Shown here one piece after another: positions 24,447-37,609 of a DNA stretch of 64,000 bases. The stretch spans positions 4,278,001 to 4,342,000 of the forward strand of contig OZ234501.1 in the NCBI GenBank assembly GCA_965153455.1, in the 5' to 3' direction. How positions within the stretch are numbered: the stretch's first letter is position 1; every line of letters begins with the position of its first letter. The translations under genes were made by a program, and so were the position numbers. This stretch comes from Sphagnum compactum (taxonomy: Eukaryota; Bryophyta; Sphagnopsida; Sphagnales). The notes under the pieces were generated by a model. The model did not search any database. It was not told the DNA's origin and saw only the letters and a list, made by a program, of their open reading frames with translations.

Positions 24447-27400
24447 CTAAGGACTTTCATTGTCCTCCTTAGCAGCCATGAGAAGCAGTCGCTCTTCCGC
24501 AGCATGACTACCAGTCTTGGCCGATTCCTCCAGCAGTAGGGAATGGAGGTCACTCCCATTTGCAAGGCTATTAAACTCAACAGACTTCGATGGCATGGAG
24601 GGGTAGCGCCGCTGGCAAAGGGTCATCAATCTCTTGATTGACTGAAGGTACTTCCTTGTGGTTTCATCATTCATGATGTGGGCAACACTGTTTGTATAGA
24701 TCTTCTCACGAGCAGAACGCTCATGAATACCCACCATGGTCACTCCAATTGGCCAAGGTGCATTTCCAATAGCAAGTTTGATGTATTGGTCCATAGCTGT
24801 CATGTAATCTCGCTCCATGCAGCACTTCACTACTATCATTAGTGCTACCCGAATATCATCTGGGAGCATCTGCAATCATCACACAAAAAGGTATCAAAAT
24901 ATTTGCTGCAAACACCCTCTCCTTATAGCTTTTGTCAGATGTGTTTACAGGTTCACTCCTAGTTTGTAGGGGTGAAGCAACTGCTTGCTTGGAGGTGATA
25001 TGCACATCAATTTCATAAGTACTGAGAACTTCTCCAGACATACAATGTAAGTCAATCAGAATACAATTGAGGAGTAGCCTGATAATGAGGTTATACTTCA
25101 GATCTGACGATGGATCACTGAACAGGAAAAACAGGAGGACTGACCCTTTAGAACCCGAGGAAAACTGAGGAGCTAATTTGATGATAGCAACAATCACAAG
25201 CATGTTCAGAGACCTTTGACAGCAACATGTAGGGTAGGGACCAGCTACCATAACATCCCAACTGACTTCAAAGGCTCCTGCAATGGGTGCAGGTCAATAT
25301 CATAGATGGACCAAAATAGTGAGTTTCTGTCACAAAATTTGACAGTAAAATGATGCTGTTTGAATCTTAAATTATTGCTGAATTTAGGACATAGCAAGAG
25401 AAGCCATTTGGAGTACATTTAAGCTTGCAGAATGATTTTAGGTAATATGCCACCACCAATAGTCTTTGTCTAGATACATTAATTTGGAAAAATTGGAACT
25501 AAAAGATCATCTACGAGCAGGAAAACTTAGAAAGGAAAACCTGAAGTAAACTTAGAAGCAAACCTGAAGATTCTATTACCCTGAAGCTATGGAGAGACTA
25601 CATAAGTAATAACTTGTCCTCGCTCTTTCAAGAACTCGTTAAAACACATGATTGGGTTTTAAGGGCTGTCCTCTGAAGCAACATAAATCTGAAATAATGG
25701 GAATTAGACATCCTACCAGAAACTTTACTCACTAGAACTTTCATTTTAACTTTCACATTTGATAGGCTAAAGGGATGAATCAGATGACTTCAACCATTCC
25801 TGAGAAGTCTGTAAGAGTCCAACTAGTCCAAGAGGAGGACATGAGCTCTCTGCAGCTTGGCAACCACTGACAGAAATGCTTTTGAGGAGATTAGCCACTC
25901 AGAAACTTATGTGAGAGATGTAGAACTGGCTGCAATATAAACCTAGGTCATATGGGAATTACATGGAACTTCCACGTACATAGACAATAACTTTATAGAT
26001 GGAGCTTAGCCACTTAGAAACTTCAGTGAGAGAAGTAGAACTAGCTACATTTATGAACGAGGAATCACGGGGTTCATATCAAACTTCCAAAGCCACACAA
26101 AGAATGGAAGACAAGGTACTTCGCCAGAAACTTAATCCCAGCCTTGAGAGAACCATGAAAATAAGTAACTCTCTTGAGTATTGAGAAATCTCCATACTCA
26201 TGATTAAAGAAACTGGGACTGGTTGAAAAACTTCTCCTCTCAGTCAAAGAAAAACTCACAGATAAGAAGTGAAGAACTGGGAAGAAGAAAGACACAGAAG
26301 GGAAGAACATTAAGGAAAAGAAAAATAAAACTAGCAGTGTGAACAGAAGTGGCAGTCTCTCGGTTGTTCAGAGATCATCAACACCATCAACAGTAAGGAT
26401 GACAACTTATCTATGACAATTTACAGACTGACTTTATCAGATCCCTAGACTAGTGTAACCACTAGCCTGTGTACTGAGTTTCTGTTGCAAGTCCAGAAGC
26501 AATGGGAAGATTCACCATGATCCTGGCTAGCACCTAACACCACAGAAGGGAAACATAAAGAAAACATACACAGGAAACAAAAATAAATTGAAGATTTAGG
26601 AGGGAAGAGCAAAATATAACAGACAAAAGGTTGAAGACAAATGAGGACCAAGTGGACTCCCCACTTACACAAATCTATACAAATCATTCAGAAGACTCCA
26701 AATTCTGAAATTCCAGAAAGAAAGTTCTCTTCATTGACCAAACCTCTAGTCCTCTTTAAGAGGATCTTTTAGACAGTAGCCTTTACTCTTTGGAAAGACA
26801 ATAAGACTGACCATCTGAAAACCATGAAGACTTCACATCCTGACAAACTTGCCTTTATACAATGACTCCAAGAAGGTAAATCTCATTGAAAACTGAGTAA
26901 TATAATGCATCTTGCAAACACACACAAAGTTAGCACTGCATTTATCCATATCTGTGAGATTGCAGGAAAAAGTCTAGAGATAAAATTTTAAGGCAACCAT
27001 TATCTCAGTTATGGCTAAACCAAAACAAACATGACAAGAATGAGTAGTCATAACCTTTGACTGTCACTCACAAAGTATCAGAACATCACCTTCGTCATGA
27101 ATGGCAGTGATTAGCTCCCATTACTCCCAATACTACATCTATCCCTGTATGTGATGGCAAAAAAAAATGCTGGAATCTGTGAGGAGGCTACACTAAGCAA
27201 GAAAAGTATCCAGTGTCCATATTTCTGTTAACTACTCTTCGGGTCTTGGACTAGGAGACACAAAACAGTAATATCTTGTTCAGCAGAGATGGTCTCTATT
27301 ATTAGACATATCTCAGAACTTTGACTTTGCATACTAAGCTTCCACTGTCAACTGCAACAAGAATTTCCCACCAAAATGGTCCTGACAAATCCTCAATCAT

Positions 27401-29592
27401 TTACAAGAGTGTCCAGCTATATGGACAATCTGATGCTGTACTGATCTGAGATCAAAACAAATTCCCTTAATAGCCCTAAAAACCACTGAAGTCAACAGAG
27501 AAACAGTTTGAACAATAGCAGCAGTCACAAGCATTCAGTCACCTACATGTCTATAAGAATGAAACCCATGCATCAAAATGATCCACATCTCCAATAATTT
27601 TTTTTTGGGAACAACTTCCACCAGATCAGCTCACTTAAGTAAGAACCAAGTATCTCTCAAATTAGAGGGGGGAAAACGCCTAATGATTTGCCAGAAGAAG
27701 GTGTGTCCAGATGCTTGCTCAAAAATGACCAGAGTGAAAACAACAAACAAACCATGCATAATACAATAACAATGGAAGTCACAAGCATACCTTCTTCCGA
27801 CACATCTTGAAAAGAGGCTTCAGGTATCTTGCACATTGTTTGAAGGTGGCTACACTGGACTTTCCACGACCAGTTCGCTTCTCCCCTTCACGCCGGTCCT
27901 CAAGTTCCTGTTCCCACTCCTTCAGCAATCGCTTGAAAAAAACCAGTATCTTGTCCTCATCACAGAGCTCCTCAAAGTTGCTCTTTAACCTCTGCTCAAA
28001 ATGACAACATAGAAATACCATTGTCATGAAAAATAACATGTAGAATTTTTCTGGTGGGGCAAATCAGATTGTGTTGATGAGCACTTGAACACAATCCCTG
28101 CAAATTCTCAGTGGTGTCCCTCCACAAACCAAGAATAACAGGAAAATATTACACGAAAACCCTTGTCTTGAGTTTCAGTCACACATCCAAAAGCAACAGG
28201 AAGGCTCACACAAGGAACATAACTAATTTTGAAAGTCAATGGTAATTACGTGGTCCTAGGTCTCAATGTGAATCCACAAGCTTGTGAAGGTAAGCTTCAT
28301 TTCATTTTCACTTGGCCCTAAGACTGCAGAAAAGCTCAAAAGAACAGTTTAAAAATATCCATTAGCTCAGTTCTGGCACATTGACGTGCTTGATGGGTTG
28401 AAGAAAGTGCATTATGTCCGACCAAGATTTTCTCAACACTATGAAGGGCAAGATAATAAATAAATCAGCCAATCTCAAGTCTTCAAAAGACTCAACCTCC
28501 CCCTTGTTAAGGCCTTGACCAAGCCCTCGCTAGCGTAAGAGCCTGCACTTCTTCTATACTAAGCACCTGAGAAGAGCAAACACCCAACAGCTACAATAGG
28601 ACGAGACCAAAACAATCTCAATGAGGATGAGTGCAGTCATAATCTTGTGAGCATCAAAGCATCACACCTTCGTCTTCATCAAGAATGGGAATGACTAGCT
28701 GAAATTACTACCCATAGACTTCTTCATCAGCTCCCAAAAGCAGGCATAAGTGAGTATGTAGTAATCTGCTGAAAATTAGAGCAAACAACTCTGCAAGAAA
28801 CCTGCAACCTGAATGTCTGTCACCCACTTCACCTCTGGAAGTACTGGGAAGATCTATCAATAGGTATACCCAATCACAAACGTAAATACCTAGCATTTCC
28901 TTTCAAGGTGCGACAACAAGAAGAAAGCAGCCACAGGTTCCATATACCTTCATGTCCTTGTCATTGTCGACGCCAGAGGAGAGGCCTCCATCACCATTGA
29001 TGTTCTGATCTCCACCTCCACCGCCGTCCTTGTCTCCATCCTCCACACCCCCTCCTCCTCCATCTTTTTCCTTATTCTTTTCCTTCCGAGGCTCCAGCCG
29101 GCCATGCTTCTCGCGCTTCCTCAGCTCCGCCATGTCGACCAAGAAGTCGTTCCTCTGGCCCTCCATCAACTCGCTGTCGGGATCCGTAATTCCGGCCTTC
29201 AACAAAGCTTTCAGCCTTTTCTGCCTTGCGTCGTCATCCTCACCAAACAAAGTGATGGGATGCTTCAAGTACCGGAGCCTTCGGATGACCTCCGCTTTCG
29301 GCAACATCATCTCGTCGATCTCTTCTTCATCGTTCGCATTCTCTCTCGCCTTCGACGACGCTTTTGACGACGCTAGCAATGATGAAGATATATCTGGGTT
29401 TACAAGAGCATCGTCGCCAATTCCTGCAACTCCTTTCCTAGTAGTTTTTTCTTGCAGCTCCCGCTTCTCCTCCTCCCTCTTCCTCTGCAACGCCCGCTGC
29501 TCGATCTCCGACCTCCTCACAAACTTCCTGCCGCCAAAATCTTGCTCGAACGTCTTTCGCTTCCTCTCCAACTCTTTCTTCAACACATCCAT
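24447..29592 (-). CDS. PRP18: Pre-mRNA-splicing factor 18 (Prp18)
   Basis: Three coding exons join in phase 0: 29592-28948, 27991-27791 and 24869-24447, with GT-AG introns of 956 and 2921 bp. The predicted protein has 422 residues, close to the ~420 of Arabidopsis PRP18. Prp18 is a U5 snRNP-associated factor that acts in the second catalytic step of splicing in the nucleus. Residues 1-60 hold the conserved start MDVLKKELERKRK and the FGGRKFVRRSEIE motif. The splicing-factor (SFM) motif LPKAEVIRRLRYLKHPITLF lies at ~97-116. The Prp18 domain fills exons 2-3, with NFEELCDEDKILVFFKRLL, IGNAPWPIGVTMVGIHERSA and FNSLANGSDLHSL. I chose the ATG at 29592 because it matches the family N-terminus; the frame extends upstream only to a non-ATG codon. 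A Gly/Asp-rich linker (~177-212) is the least conserved part. Confidence 0.95.
24870..27790 (-). other. PRP18 intron 2, with internal repeats
   Basis: This 2.9-kb intron has GTATG donor and TTGCAG acceptor sequences. It carries a 115-bp-spaced duplication (GAGATTAGCCACTCAGAAAC at 25887 and a near copy at 26002). At 27041-27116 it also has a ~75-bp stretch resembling intron 1 (28627-28700). The 131-codon frame at its 3' end (24856-25251, minus) has no recognised family and I treat it as chance. Confidence 0.7.
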
Positions 29593-29826
29593 CTCCGCAC
29601 CAGCAGCCACGACCTTACTCGCAGAAAGCTTCACAATTTACTTCCACCGCTTCACCAGACACTACAACAGAACCCTACCTGCTGATTTCACACAAACTCG
29701 ACCACAATACAAAACTAACACATTCTAGATAACGAGATGAAGCACGAGGCCGGCAGCAGCAACTCTCGAGACTCAGCGAAGCATCCTACAAGTTACACAT
29801 CAGCCCTTTGGCTCCGGCAGAGCTCC

Positions 29827-29891
29827 AAACCCTAGAATTGCGAGTCCCGACCTGAAACCCTAGTCTGGCTCTGGCAGAGCTCCAAACCCTA
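29827..29891 (-). promoter_or_regulatory. Three telo-boxes upstream of PRP18
   Basis: AAACCCTA occurs at 29827-29834, 29855-29862 and 29884-29891, 235-300 bp upstream of the PRP18 start codon. Plant telo-boxes are common in promoters of translation and RNA-processing genes. The first and third sit in a duplicated segment (GGCAGAGCTCCAAACCCTAG), so local duplication created two of them. Confidence 0.6.
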
Positions 29892-30699
29892 GAATTCCTA
29901 ATTTGGCTATGGTAACGTTTGAAACCAATGTTGTGTAGTTTTTACAAATTTTTAAACCCTTTTAAAAAAAACACTAATGATTTTAATGAAAGAATCCACA
30001 ATGGATTAGTGATTTTAAGGCCAGTTATTCAATTTATTTTAAAACATTTGAAATTTGTGATTATATACCAAAACCAAGACTTTGATGTTTGTTAACAATT
30101 AATTTTCAAAAATAATATGTGCATTTAAAAAATAATTTGGGCTTTGCGTTGCTTTGCACTACCAGTGATGACGACGACGATTAAATAAGTAAATAATTTT
30201 GTGTGAACATAATAATAATTTTGTTGTAATCAATTTTTTCTTTAATTTTTTTTAGTTATATGTTATTTTATTTCATTAATATTTTCTTTATATTCTTGAT
30301 TTGTTGGGGCAGAATGCCAATGAAAGTCCGATGCATTAAAGAAGTTCACAACAAGATACAAATAGACAAAAACATTGAAAGGGTGCAAAACAAACAAAAA
30401 GGATTACAAATAGACGAAAAGAAAAGAAAAGAAAAGAAAAAAAACGATTCTAAAATGGAATTTGATCTATGACAAATTATAATCCGAAATGACTTTGAAA
30501 TTGTTGTAGTGACGATCACCAAAATACTCATCCTACGTAAACCAATTCCGATGAAACATCGTCATTGAAATTTTTGGTGTTATGTAGAGCCTCAAAACGA
30601 AGGTTTAATTTAATGTTCCCACAACCCCCTTTCTCTTTTCACTATGTTGTTGTTTCATTTTTTTAATAATATGATGTAATTTCCTTTTTTTTCTTTTGT

Positions 30700-30865
30700 T
30701 CTTGGATTAAAAAGGACATAACTAATGTGATTAAACATACAACGCATGATTTGAGGGTTTTTTGCATCAACAATGTGTAAATGAGAATAACAATGTTGAT
30801 GAATGAAAACCTTAAATCATGTGTTGTATGTTACATTAAAGGACTAAGGAACAATGCATTTTTGT
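30700..30865. repeat. Long imperfect hairpin
   Basis: Arm TAATGTGATTAAACATACAA then CGCATGATTTGAGGG and GCATCAACAATG (30723-30776) is mirrored by ACAATGTTGATG…CCTTAAATCATG then TGTTGTATGTTACATTA (30789-30838). The loop is only about 12 bp. Weaker pairing continues outward to about 30700 and 30865. It could be a small MITE or a small-RNA precursor; the sequence cannot decide which. Confidence 0.6.
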
Positions 30866-33027
30866 TATGGGGTTTCCATATTTCTCTTTACACATGCAAC
30901 TTTTGCAAATTTAGTTTCATCGTTTCTTCATCACTATTAATAATGTTCAATTGTGTTTACAAATTCCTATTTTCCTCCATAGTTTCTATTAAAGATTCCT
31001 CTTCCATAAAATTTGATTGAGGAAGATATCATAATATTCGTTTTTTCATATTGTTTCATTTTCATTTGTCATAAGGTTTTCCATTTTCCAACAGTAATTT
31101 TCACAAGAGGTGTAGATTAAAATGGAGAAGCAAAAACAAAATAATATTTTGTAAAAGGATATTTAAAATGTGTTTTAATGTCTTATGTTTTAGTTATTGT
31201 TGACCAAGGAATTTTTTTCTAGAATCTACACACTTATAAGAAAACTCACTTTTAATCATCATGGAAAAAAATAATGAAAAAAGAAGTTCAACTTCTTCTA
31301 GTAGACAAAAATCCATGCAAAAATAAATAAATAAATAGAAATAAAGAATGAAGTAAAAAAACAAAAAATAGAATGGAACAAGAACAAAATAAAAAATGAA
31401 AAACGTATAAAAATATAAAATCAAAGACCAACAAACACAAAAGGAAAAAAAAGAAAAAAAGTTGAAAAAAAACTTTTAAGTTTTAAAACTTAAACTTCAA
31501 CACTTGCAAAGGATATAGGGAAGGGGAAATACTAATTTGGACAAAGAAAAATAACTAAGTGTATAGGAACAATATAACAACTATAAGCTAAAAAGGCATT
31601 TGAAGTGGTGGCAAGGGAACATCGAAACATAGGTGCAATGAAACAAGCAATAGTCAAACAAGGAAATAGGGAAGCAACCCATAATGAAGTGAGGAGGGTG
31701 CAATGAAGCGAGGGAACAACAAACAAAAAAAAAATGGAGAAGGGAAGAGCAAAGCAAGGAGTACTGAAAAAGGGAAAAATGAGACAAGAAATAATGAAAC
31801 AATGGAATTAAAAAAAGGATCGATGAAACACATGAACATTAAAGCAAAGGAACAACAAAGCATGAAAGATTAAAGAAACAAAATAAAAAAACAAGGGAGT
31901 AACGAAAGGAACAATGAAGAAAGGAACCCAAAAAAAAAAGAGTAATGAAATAAGAGAACAACAAAGCAAGGAAAAGCGAAACAAAAGAAGTAATGAAACA
32001 ATGGAGTAGTGAAGGAAGGAGCAAAGCACAAGAATGTGAAAAAACCATAATGGGTTATTCAAGCACATGAAATTTTTTCTTCACACTATTATTGAATAAC
32101 ATCGTTGCCTAAAACTTAAAGTTTAAACCCCTAAAGGCTAATTTTAAAGCATGACAAAAAATTGGCATTGGTTTTTATACCCTTTTAGATTTTAGTACCT
32201 TTTCAAATTCTCATTGAATTGGTTTTCACCCCAGTGAGAACCAACTGTCATGTTTTCATAAAGAACATTTATCTATGGAGGAAGGTAGTTCGTTTTGTTT
32301 TATTTTGTAGTTATGAAATCCACTGAACCAGGATGCTTTAGATCATGTTCTGTGTGTCTTTGGAAGCTCTCGATGAGGAGGGGTGCATGGGTTTGGTTCC
32401 ATGATGTTTGGACTTGTGGTGCAAAAGTTATTGAATATTGAATGATTTCTTCATTGAAAATTAAATTAAATTGTAGCTGAAAATTTCAGAGGAATTGGAA
32501 TGTGCCTTTGATGTTGTTGGAAAGATCTTGATGAGTAGGATTTCATGGAATTTATTTGGCAAGATTTGGATTAGGATGTGGGAGATATTGATTTTTAAGT
32601 GATTTCTACCATTGAAAATTCAAATAAATTCCAAAAAACCAGGTTTTGGAAGGAAAAATCAATTGAGGATGTGGTAACACTTGGGCCAATAGCATAGGCC
32701 ACACTAGTCATTATTGGTGATACTTATAGGTTTTTATTTTGAGAACTAGCTTGAAACATATTAAGTTTGTTTTCACAAAAACAATGAGAACTACCCAACA
32801 TTGTTATTTGTATCCAAGAATTAGGGCTTTGGGGATGCCGGATATGGCTTCTCATTGTGAAAAGTGGGGGAATGAGTTTTGCAATTTCACAATCTGTTGT
32901 TTATCAAGCTTTTCACTTTTGAATACACCTCCACATTGTTAGTTTTTGACTTTGCAAAATATATCTTGGTGTGTTGATCATTGTTTTTTAGATTTTGGCT
33001 TTGTTGCCATTGCTTAAGGTTTTTGCG

Positions 33028-33500
33028 TTGATTATCAATTTTTTGTATGTGTTTGTCATCTATGAAAGTTTAGAGCTTTTGACTCCATTGTGTAAGTGTT
33101 TCTAACACCTTTGTCCAAGATTTATCAACAATTTTTTTATGCGTTCATCAAACGTGAAGCTTTAGAGGTTTTGGTGTGTTATTCATTTGCTTTTAACGTT
33201 TCACTTTTGACTTTCGACTTTATATATTGAAAGTTCAAGTATTGATTGTCAACTTGATGTATATGCTCATCATCTATGAAGCTCAAAAGCTTTCAACTCC
33301 ATTGAGAAAGTGTTTTTGACTCTTTTGCTTGAGGTCTATCAGTGGTTTTCAATGTATTCATCAGGCATGCTGCTACAAAACTTTTAGCTTGTTGCTTGAG
33401 AAACATTCATTTGCAACATATGTCTCACACTATCAACTTTTTGGTTGTATGTGCACATCAAATGTGAAGTTTTAGAGATTTTTTGCTTGTTGCTTACAAT
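33028..33500. repeat. ~214-bp degenerate tandem repeat
   Basis: TTGATTATCAA…TCATCTATGAAAGTT…CTCCATTGTGTAAGTGTTT at 33028 recurs as TTGATTGTCAA…TCATCTATGAAGCTC…CTCCATTGAGAAAGTGTTT at 33242. A partial third copy starts near 33430. Confidence 0.6.
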
Positions 33501-34471
33501 CTATTTCCTTTTTCCTGTTTATTAGGTGTGAAGTTTTAAGATTTTGGTTTGTCAAGTACTTGGGAACACCTTGTGCATATCAAGGGTCTTTTCAACTCAA
33601 CTACATGTCCATGATCATAATTGAGTATGTTGTTTTCCATAAAATCCTTGTTATTTTTTCTGGCATTTGATCAGAATTTGGTATAGGATTGTTTGTTAAA
33701 GGGCTTTAAGCTAAAGCTTGAGAACTTCTACTTCAGATTTGTCATGCATTCTAGGGTTTGGTGTTCAAGTGTGTGCATAGCGTGGGTGGTGGCGAGTTGT
33801 TCTTGTGCATAAAGGCTATTTGGAGCTTTGCAATGGCTTAAAGACATAATTTCTGTTCTTGAAAGTGTGGGTGGAGTTGATGAAGTTGCCCTTGACATGA
33901 GCACAATCTCTTTTCCTACTTTGTCGCATGTGGAAAGTGTCCACCAGCAATGTAACAATGATTTATCACCGTCTAATGAGGCACATTTTCAAGTTATGGA
34001 ATTTCAAGCTCTGCTATGGAAACCACATAACATGCTTTTTATTTCCTAAAGCTTCTTTGCTGTAAATGACAACCTACCTGTAGATTTTGTGAATCTTCAA
34101 ATGCTGCGATGTATCATCTGCAGGTCTCAGCAAGCTTCTGATAACATTCTAAACTATCCTTGATGTATTATCATGACAGAGTTTGGATCTGGTGTTATCT
34201 GTACACTTGAACAGAATCACAGTCTCAACAGATAGTTCCACCCGAGAGGGATTCCAGTGTTTGCTGACCTGATATGTACAGGTATATATGCTTGGTATTG
34301 CACATATGCCAAACTCCCTGCAACTTCTGCAACCATCTCAGTATTCTCTCTAAATCTTGGAGGAGGGCTCATTACAATGGTAGTCAAGATTTTGCCAGCA
34401 GTTGCAAGTGCTGGCAACTTCATTCTTGGCCAGGACGGTTGGAATTTCTTTTTACCATGACAGCAGTATTA

Positions 34472-37148
34472 TTATTGCTGGGCACACTGTGCACGTGGTC
34501 CACCATTGTAATCATCTTCTTCCTCCTCATAAGCTTCATGTTGTTGCTGTTGCTGCTTCCTTCTCATCTCATCATCAATGTTCACGTCAAGTAATGTTGT
34601 ATCCTCACACTCGTCCAACTCCATGTCTGTCAACTCATCCAGTGATCTTTGAGGAAGAACATCTTCAATGATTTCCAGTTGCTCTGTGGTTAGAGTTCCT
34701 GATTCTGGGAAGTTTATGGAAAAGTGGATGTACAACATACCCCTCATGAATGGCCGCTGATAGTGTGGCATACCTTCATCACTAATTGCTTTATATTGAC
34801 CTGATCAAACAGAAGAATGCAAATTATATTGCAGTATACACATCTGAAAGTTGACTATTACTGAGAACCACTGACAAAACAAGACTCTCAGATTCCTAAA
34901 CTTATTGACATAAAGAAAACAGTTGTTCAACCTGACAATGCTGCATTCCTACAACTCTCACATCTGACCAATATCTGATGTACGCAAATATTGTACTATC
35001 TTTCTGACCAATTACATAATGTCAGCAGTCTGAGAAACTAAATGGGCATGACACTCAATCAACAATCCTGCAGAGGTGTAAACATCTAAAGACTAGCATG
35101 TGAGTGAAAAATTATGGCCCTGCTTGATAGCTCTGTGTTTGTGCTCTAAATAGTAATAGCACTTAATCTGAAGAGGAGTGAGAACAAACCTGGTTTGATA
35201 ATCTCCCCTGGAATGGTCTTGATGAGAAGCTGCCTACCATCCAGATGTGACAGTGCAAAGTGGAAGCCACAGAGTGCCTCGGTCAGAGTTAAAGTGCGCT
35301 CCACAAACAAGTCATCACCTTTCCTCCTAAACTTAGGGTGCTCCTTTTGTTGCAGAACAAACACTATGTCTCCTGTTTGGGTGTCTGGCTGCAGCATGGC
35401 AAAAAATGGTAAGTCCAGACCAGAAATGGAATGGAGATATAATTCACCTTGCCTCATCTGCTACAAATTGTAAAGCATGCATGGTTATATTGTGGTTTAC
35501 CATACCGCATACAATAAACTGTGGTACAAGGGCACTACAATATTTAGGCAATTGTACTTCACAACACACAATCAGGTATATATCAAACATACAAAGGATA
35601 TGTTTGAGTGTATTTGAACACCTTTGTGCGTCAGTGTAGTCAATCAATACGAGAGAAATGAGATCATACCGCCTCATCTGCTTCTCCCTGGAAGGTGATC
35701 TTTTGTCCATTTTGCATCCCCTTCTCAATGTGAACTTCCAACATCTTCTTGTCTTGCATAACCTTCCGTCCCTTGCATTGTGGGCACTTGTCTTTTTCAT
35801 GAATCACTTCTCCTGCAGAAAACATACCACCATGAATGCTCCTCCCTTATCAAAAATGTGACAAGAACATCAATGGCAGCCAACTAAAGAGAAGTCAAGA
35901 ATTGCAGTCAAGAAACAGAGCCAGGAGAGATACAAACCTGATCCTTTGCAGTCAGGACAAACATGCTGCATCTGTTGTATCATGCCTGGTCCAAGCTGAC
36001 GAATTGAAACTTTCATGCCAGAACCTTGACATGCAGCACATTGACTCGATGCACCTGTCTTTGATCCCTTGCTGCAAGGTTTAACACAACAAAAGCTATG
36101 TCAGTGCTCTGAAAAATCACATGCCCTATCAAACAGTAGACAAAATTAATCCTCATGGAATGGCCTGGGAGAAAAATACCAAAAGAGAAGCAGGAGACAC
36201 ATCGAGCTATGAGGTTCAGCAATGCAGTTACAGTGAGTGCTCACCCCTTGCACTTGGAACAGAGTACATTTCTTGCCAAGGACAACTTCTTTGTAGTCCC
36301 ATTGTACAAGTCTTCAAGTGATACTTTCAAAGGATGCACCACATCATCACCCCTTCTCTGCCTATGGCCACCTCTGGCACTTCCACCTGTAGAAGGTTAG
36401 AAGAAGTGTCTGAATGAGTATACTTTATGAATTGCAACTTTGGTCTAGAGCTCTCCCTTTGCAAAGGTCTACCACAGGTACTGAATGGCTAATCTCTTAA
36501 CATTTCAAGTTGAGATTGGCAGACAAAAATGGATGTTGTGTATATACCTCCAAAAGGCGATCCACCACTTCCAAAGAACGATTCAAAAATGTCAAACGGA
36601 TTGTGGGTGGTACCACCTCCACCCATCATCCCCTCTTTGAGGGCATCTTCTCCAAACTGGTCATACAGTTCTCTCTTCTCAGGGTCACTCAATACTTCAT
36701 ATGCCTGGGAAATTTCTTTGAACTGCATTACACCAAACACATGTTCAGATGTCAAAACAGTTTGCTCATTAGGATTAGGAGTACAAGCCACAGAATCCTT
36801 CTTCCCATAGAATCAGCATTCGAGAAGGTCCCATTGACATGCACAGGAGGATCACAAAATGTACGACAAACAAAAAGTGAAGTGTTTTGCACAAAAAAGT
36901 TAGGATTTCCAAACAAAGAAACGTTCTTTGGCGGGAACAACAACGGTAGTAAGAAGCTGTGGAGAGAGACAAACAAAACCAACCAACCAACCTACCTTCT
37001 CCGGGTCGCCTCCCTTGTCAGGGTGATTCTTGATGGCAGCTTTCCTGTAAGCTTTCTTGAGTTCTTCCTGTGTGGCAGTTACGGAAATGCCTAGAACTTC
37101 ATAGAACCTCGTACTGTTGCTTGTCTTTAGCGGCGCGCGACCGAACAT
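34472..37148 (-). CDS. Type-A DnaJ/Hsp40 co-chaperone (ANJ1/J2/J3 type), copy A
   Basis: Seven exons: 37148-36996, 36722-36548, 36386-36245, 36071-35938, 35812-35670, 35388-35190 and 34800-34472, all with GT-AG introns (125-389 bp). They encode 424 residues. The J domain starts [20 protein letters not shown], with the HPD motif at residues 42-44 (NHPDKGG) that stimulates Hsp70 ATPase. A Gly/Phe region ([12 protein letters not shown]) follows. Four zinc-binding repeats come next ([32 protein letters not shown]), then the substrate-binding C-terminal domain. The protein ends RAQCAQQ, a CaaX box (CAQQ) for farnesylation as in plant J2/J3 proteins. It probably acts as a cytosolic, partly membrane-anchored Hsp70 partner. 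A paralog with the same exon plan lies head to head at 39370. Heat-shock elements 460-730 bp upstream suggest heat induction. Confidence 0.95.
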
Positions 37149-37609
37149 CGCTGCGAAATGTGATAAAATTCGAAACCAGGAGCTCTTCTTCCAGTGCTGC
37201 TGAACAAACACTTACAACACGTGGAGACTGCTTTGCAAGCTTTCTGAAAGCAAAAGAGCAAAACAGATCCCGAGGCTTTTGCTCTATTACTCCTTCCTTC
37301 CTTCCCTCTGCTGAATTGCTGTTAACGCTGCAAACACAAACAGTCCACAAACATCAAACAGACCTCAGAATTCAGACAAGATTCCATGCATAACAAGCTC
37401 TCTCCTCCTCCTCCTACTATTTTCACAAAACTCTTCATCTCTTTCAAACAGAAAACAGCAGCGATTTCAGTTTTTTCAAAATACCTACAGACAAAACAGA
37501 ACCTTGCGCTCTCGAATCCGCATCAAATTTCCAAATCCAATCTCGTCGCCGTGAACGCCAGAGAACGCTGCGCAGAGGAGGTTCTGTGCGGGCGACCACG
37601 GCCTCGTCC

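Larger units (their letters stand above)
29901..34471. other. Gene-poor interval between PRP18 and the DnaJ gene
   Basis: No gene is supported. From 30000 to 32100 the DNA is very AT-rich, with a purine-biased low-complexity block (31560-32040, GAACAATGAAACAA-like) that creates overlapping hydrophobic frames on the minus strand. A ~214-bp degenerate repeat occupies about 33028-33500. The last few hundred bases (34050-34471) are probably the 3' UTR of the minus-strand DnaJ gene. Confidence 0.5.

Noticed and set aside
24856-25251. 131-codon minus-strand frame
   Set aside because: It runs from PRP18 intron 2 across the exon 3 acceptor, with no recognised domain. Exon 3 itself is read in another frame.
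29030-29728. 232-codon plus-strand open frame
   Set aside because: It is antisense to PRP18 exon 1 and is an artefact of that exon's codon composition.
31532-32068. Overlapping hydrophobic minus-strand frames resembling membrane proteins
   Set aside because: They translate the complement of a purine-rich low-complexity tract, so the F, L and S richness is compositional.
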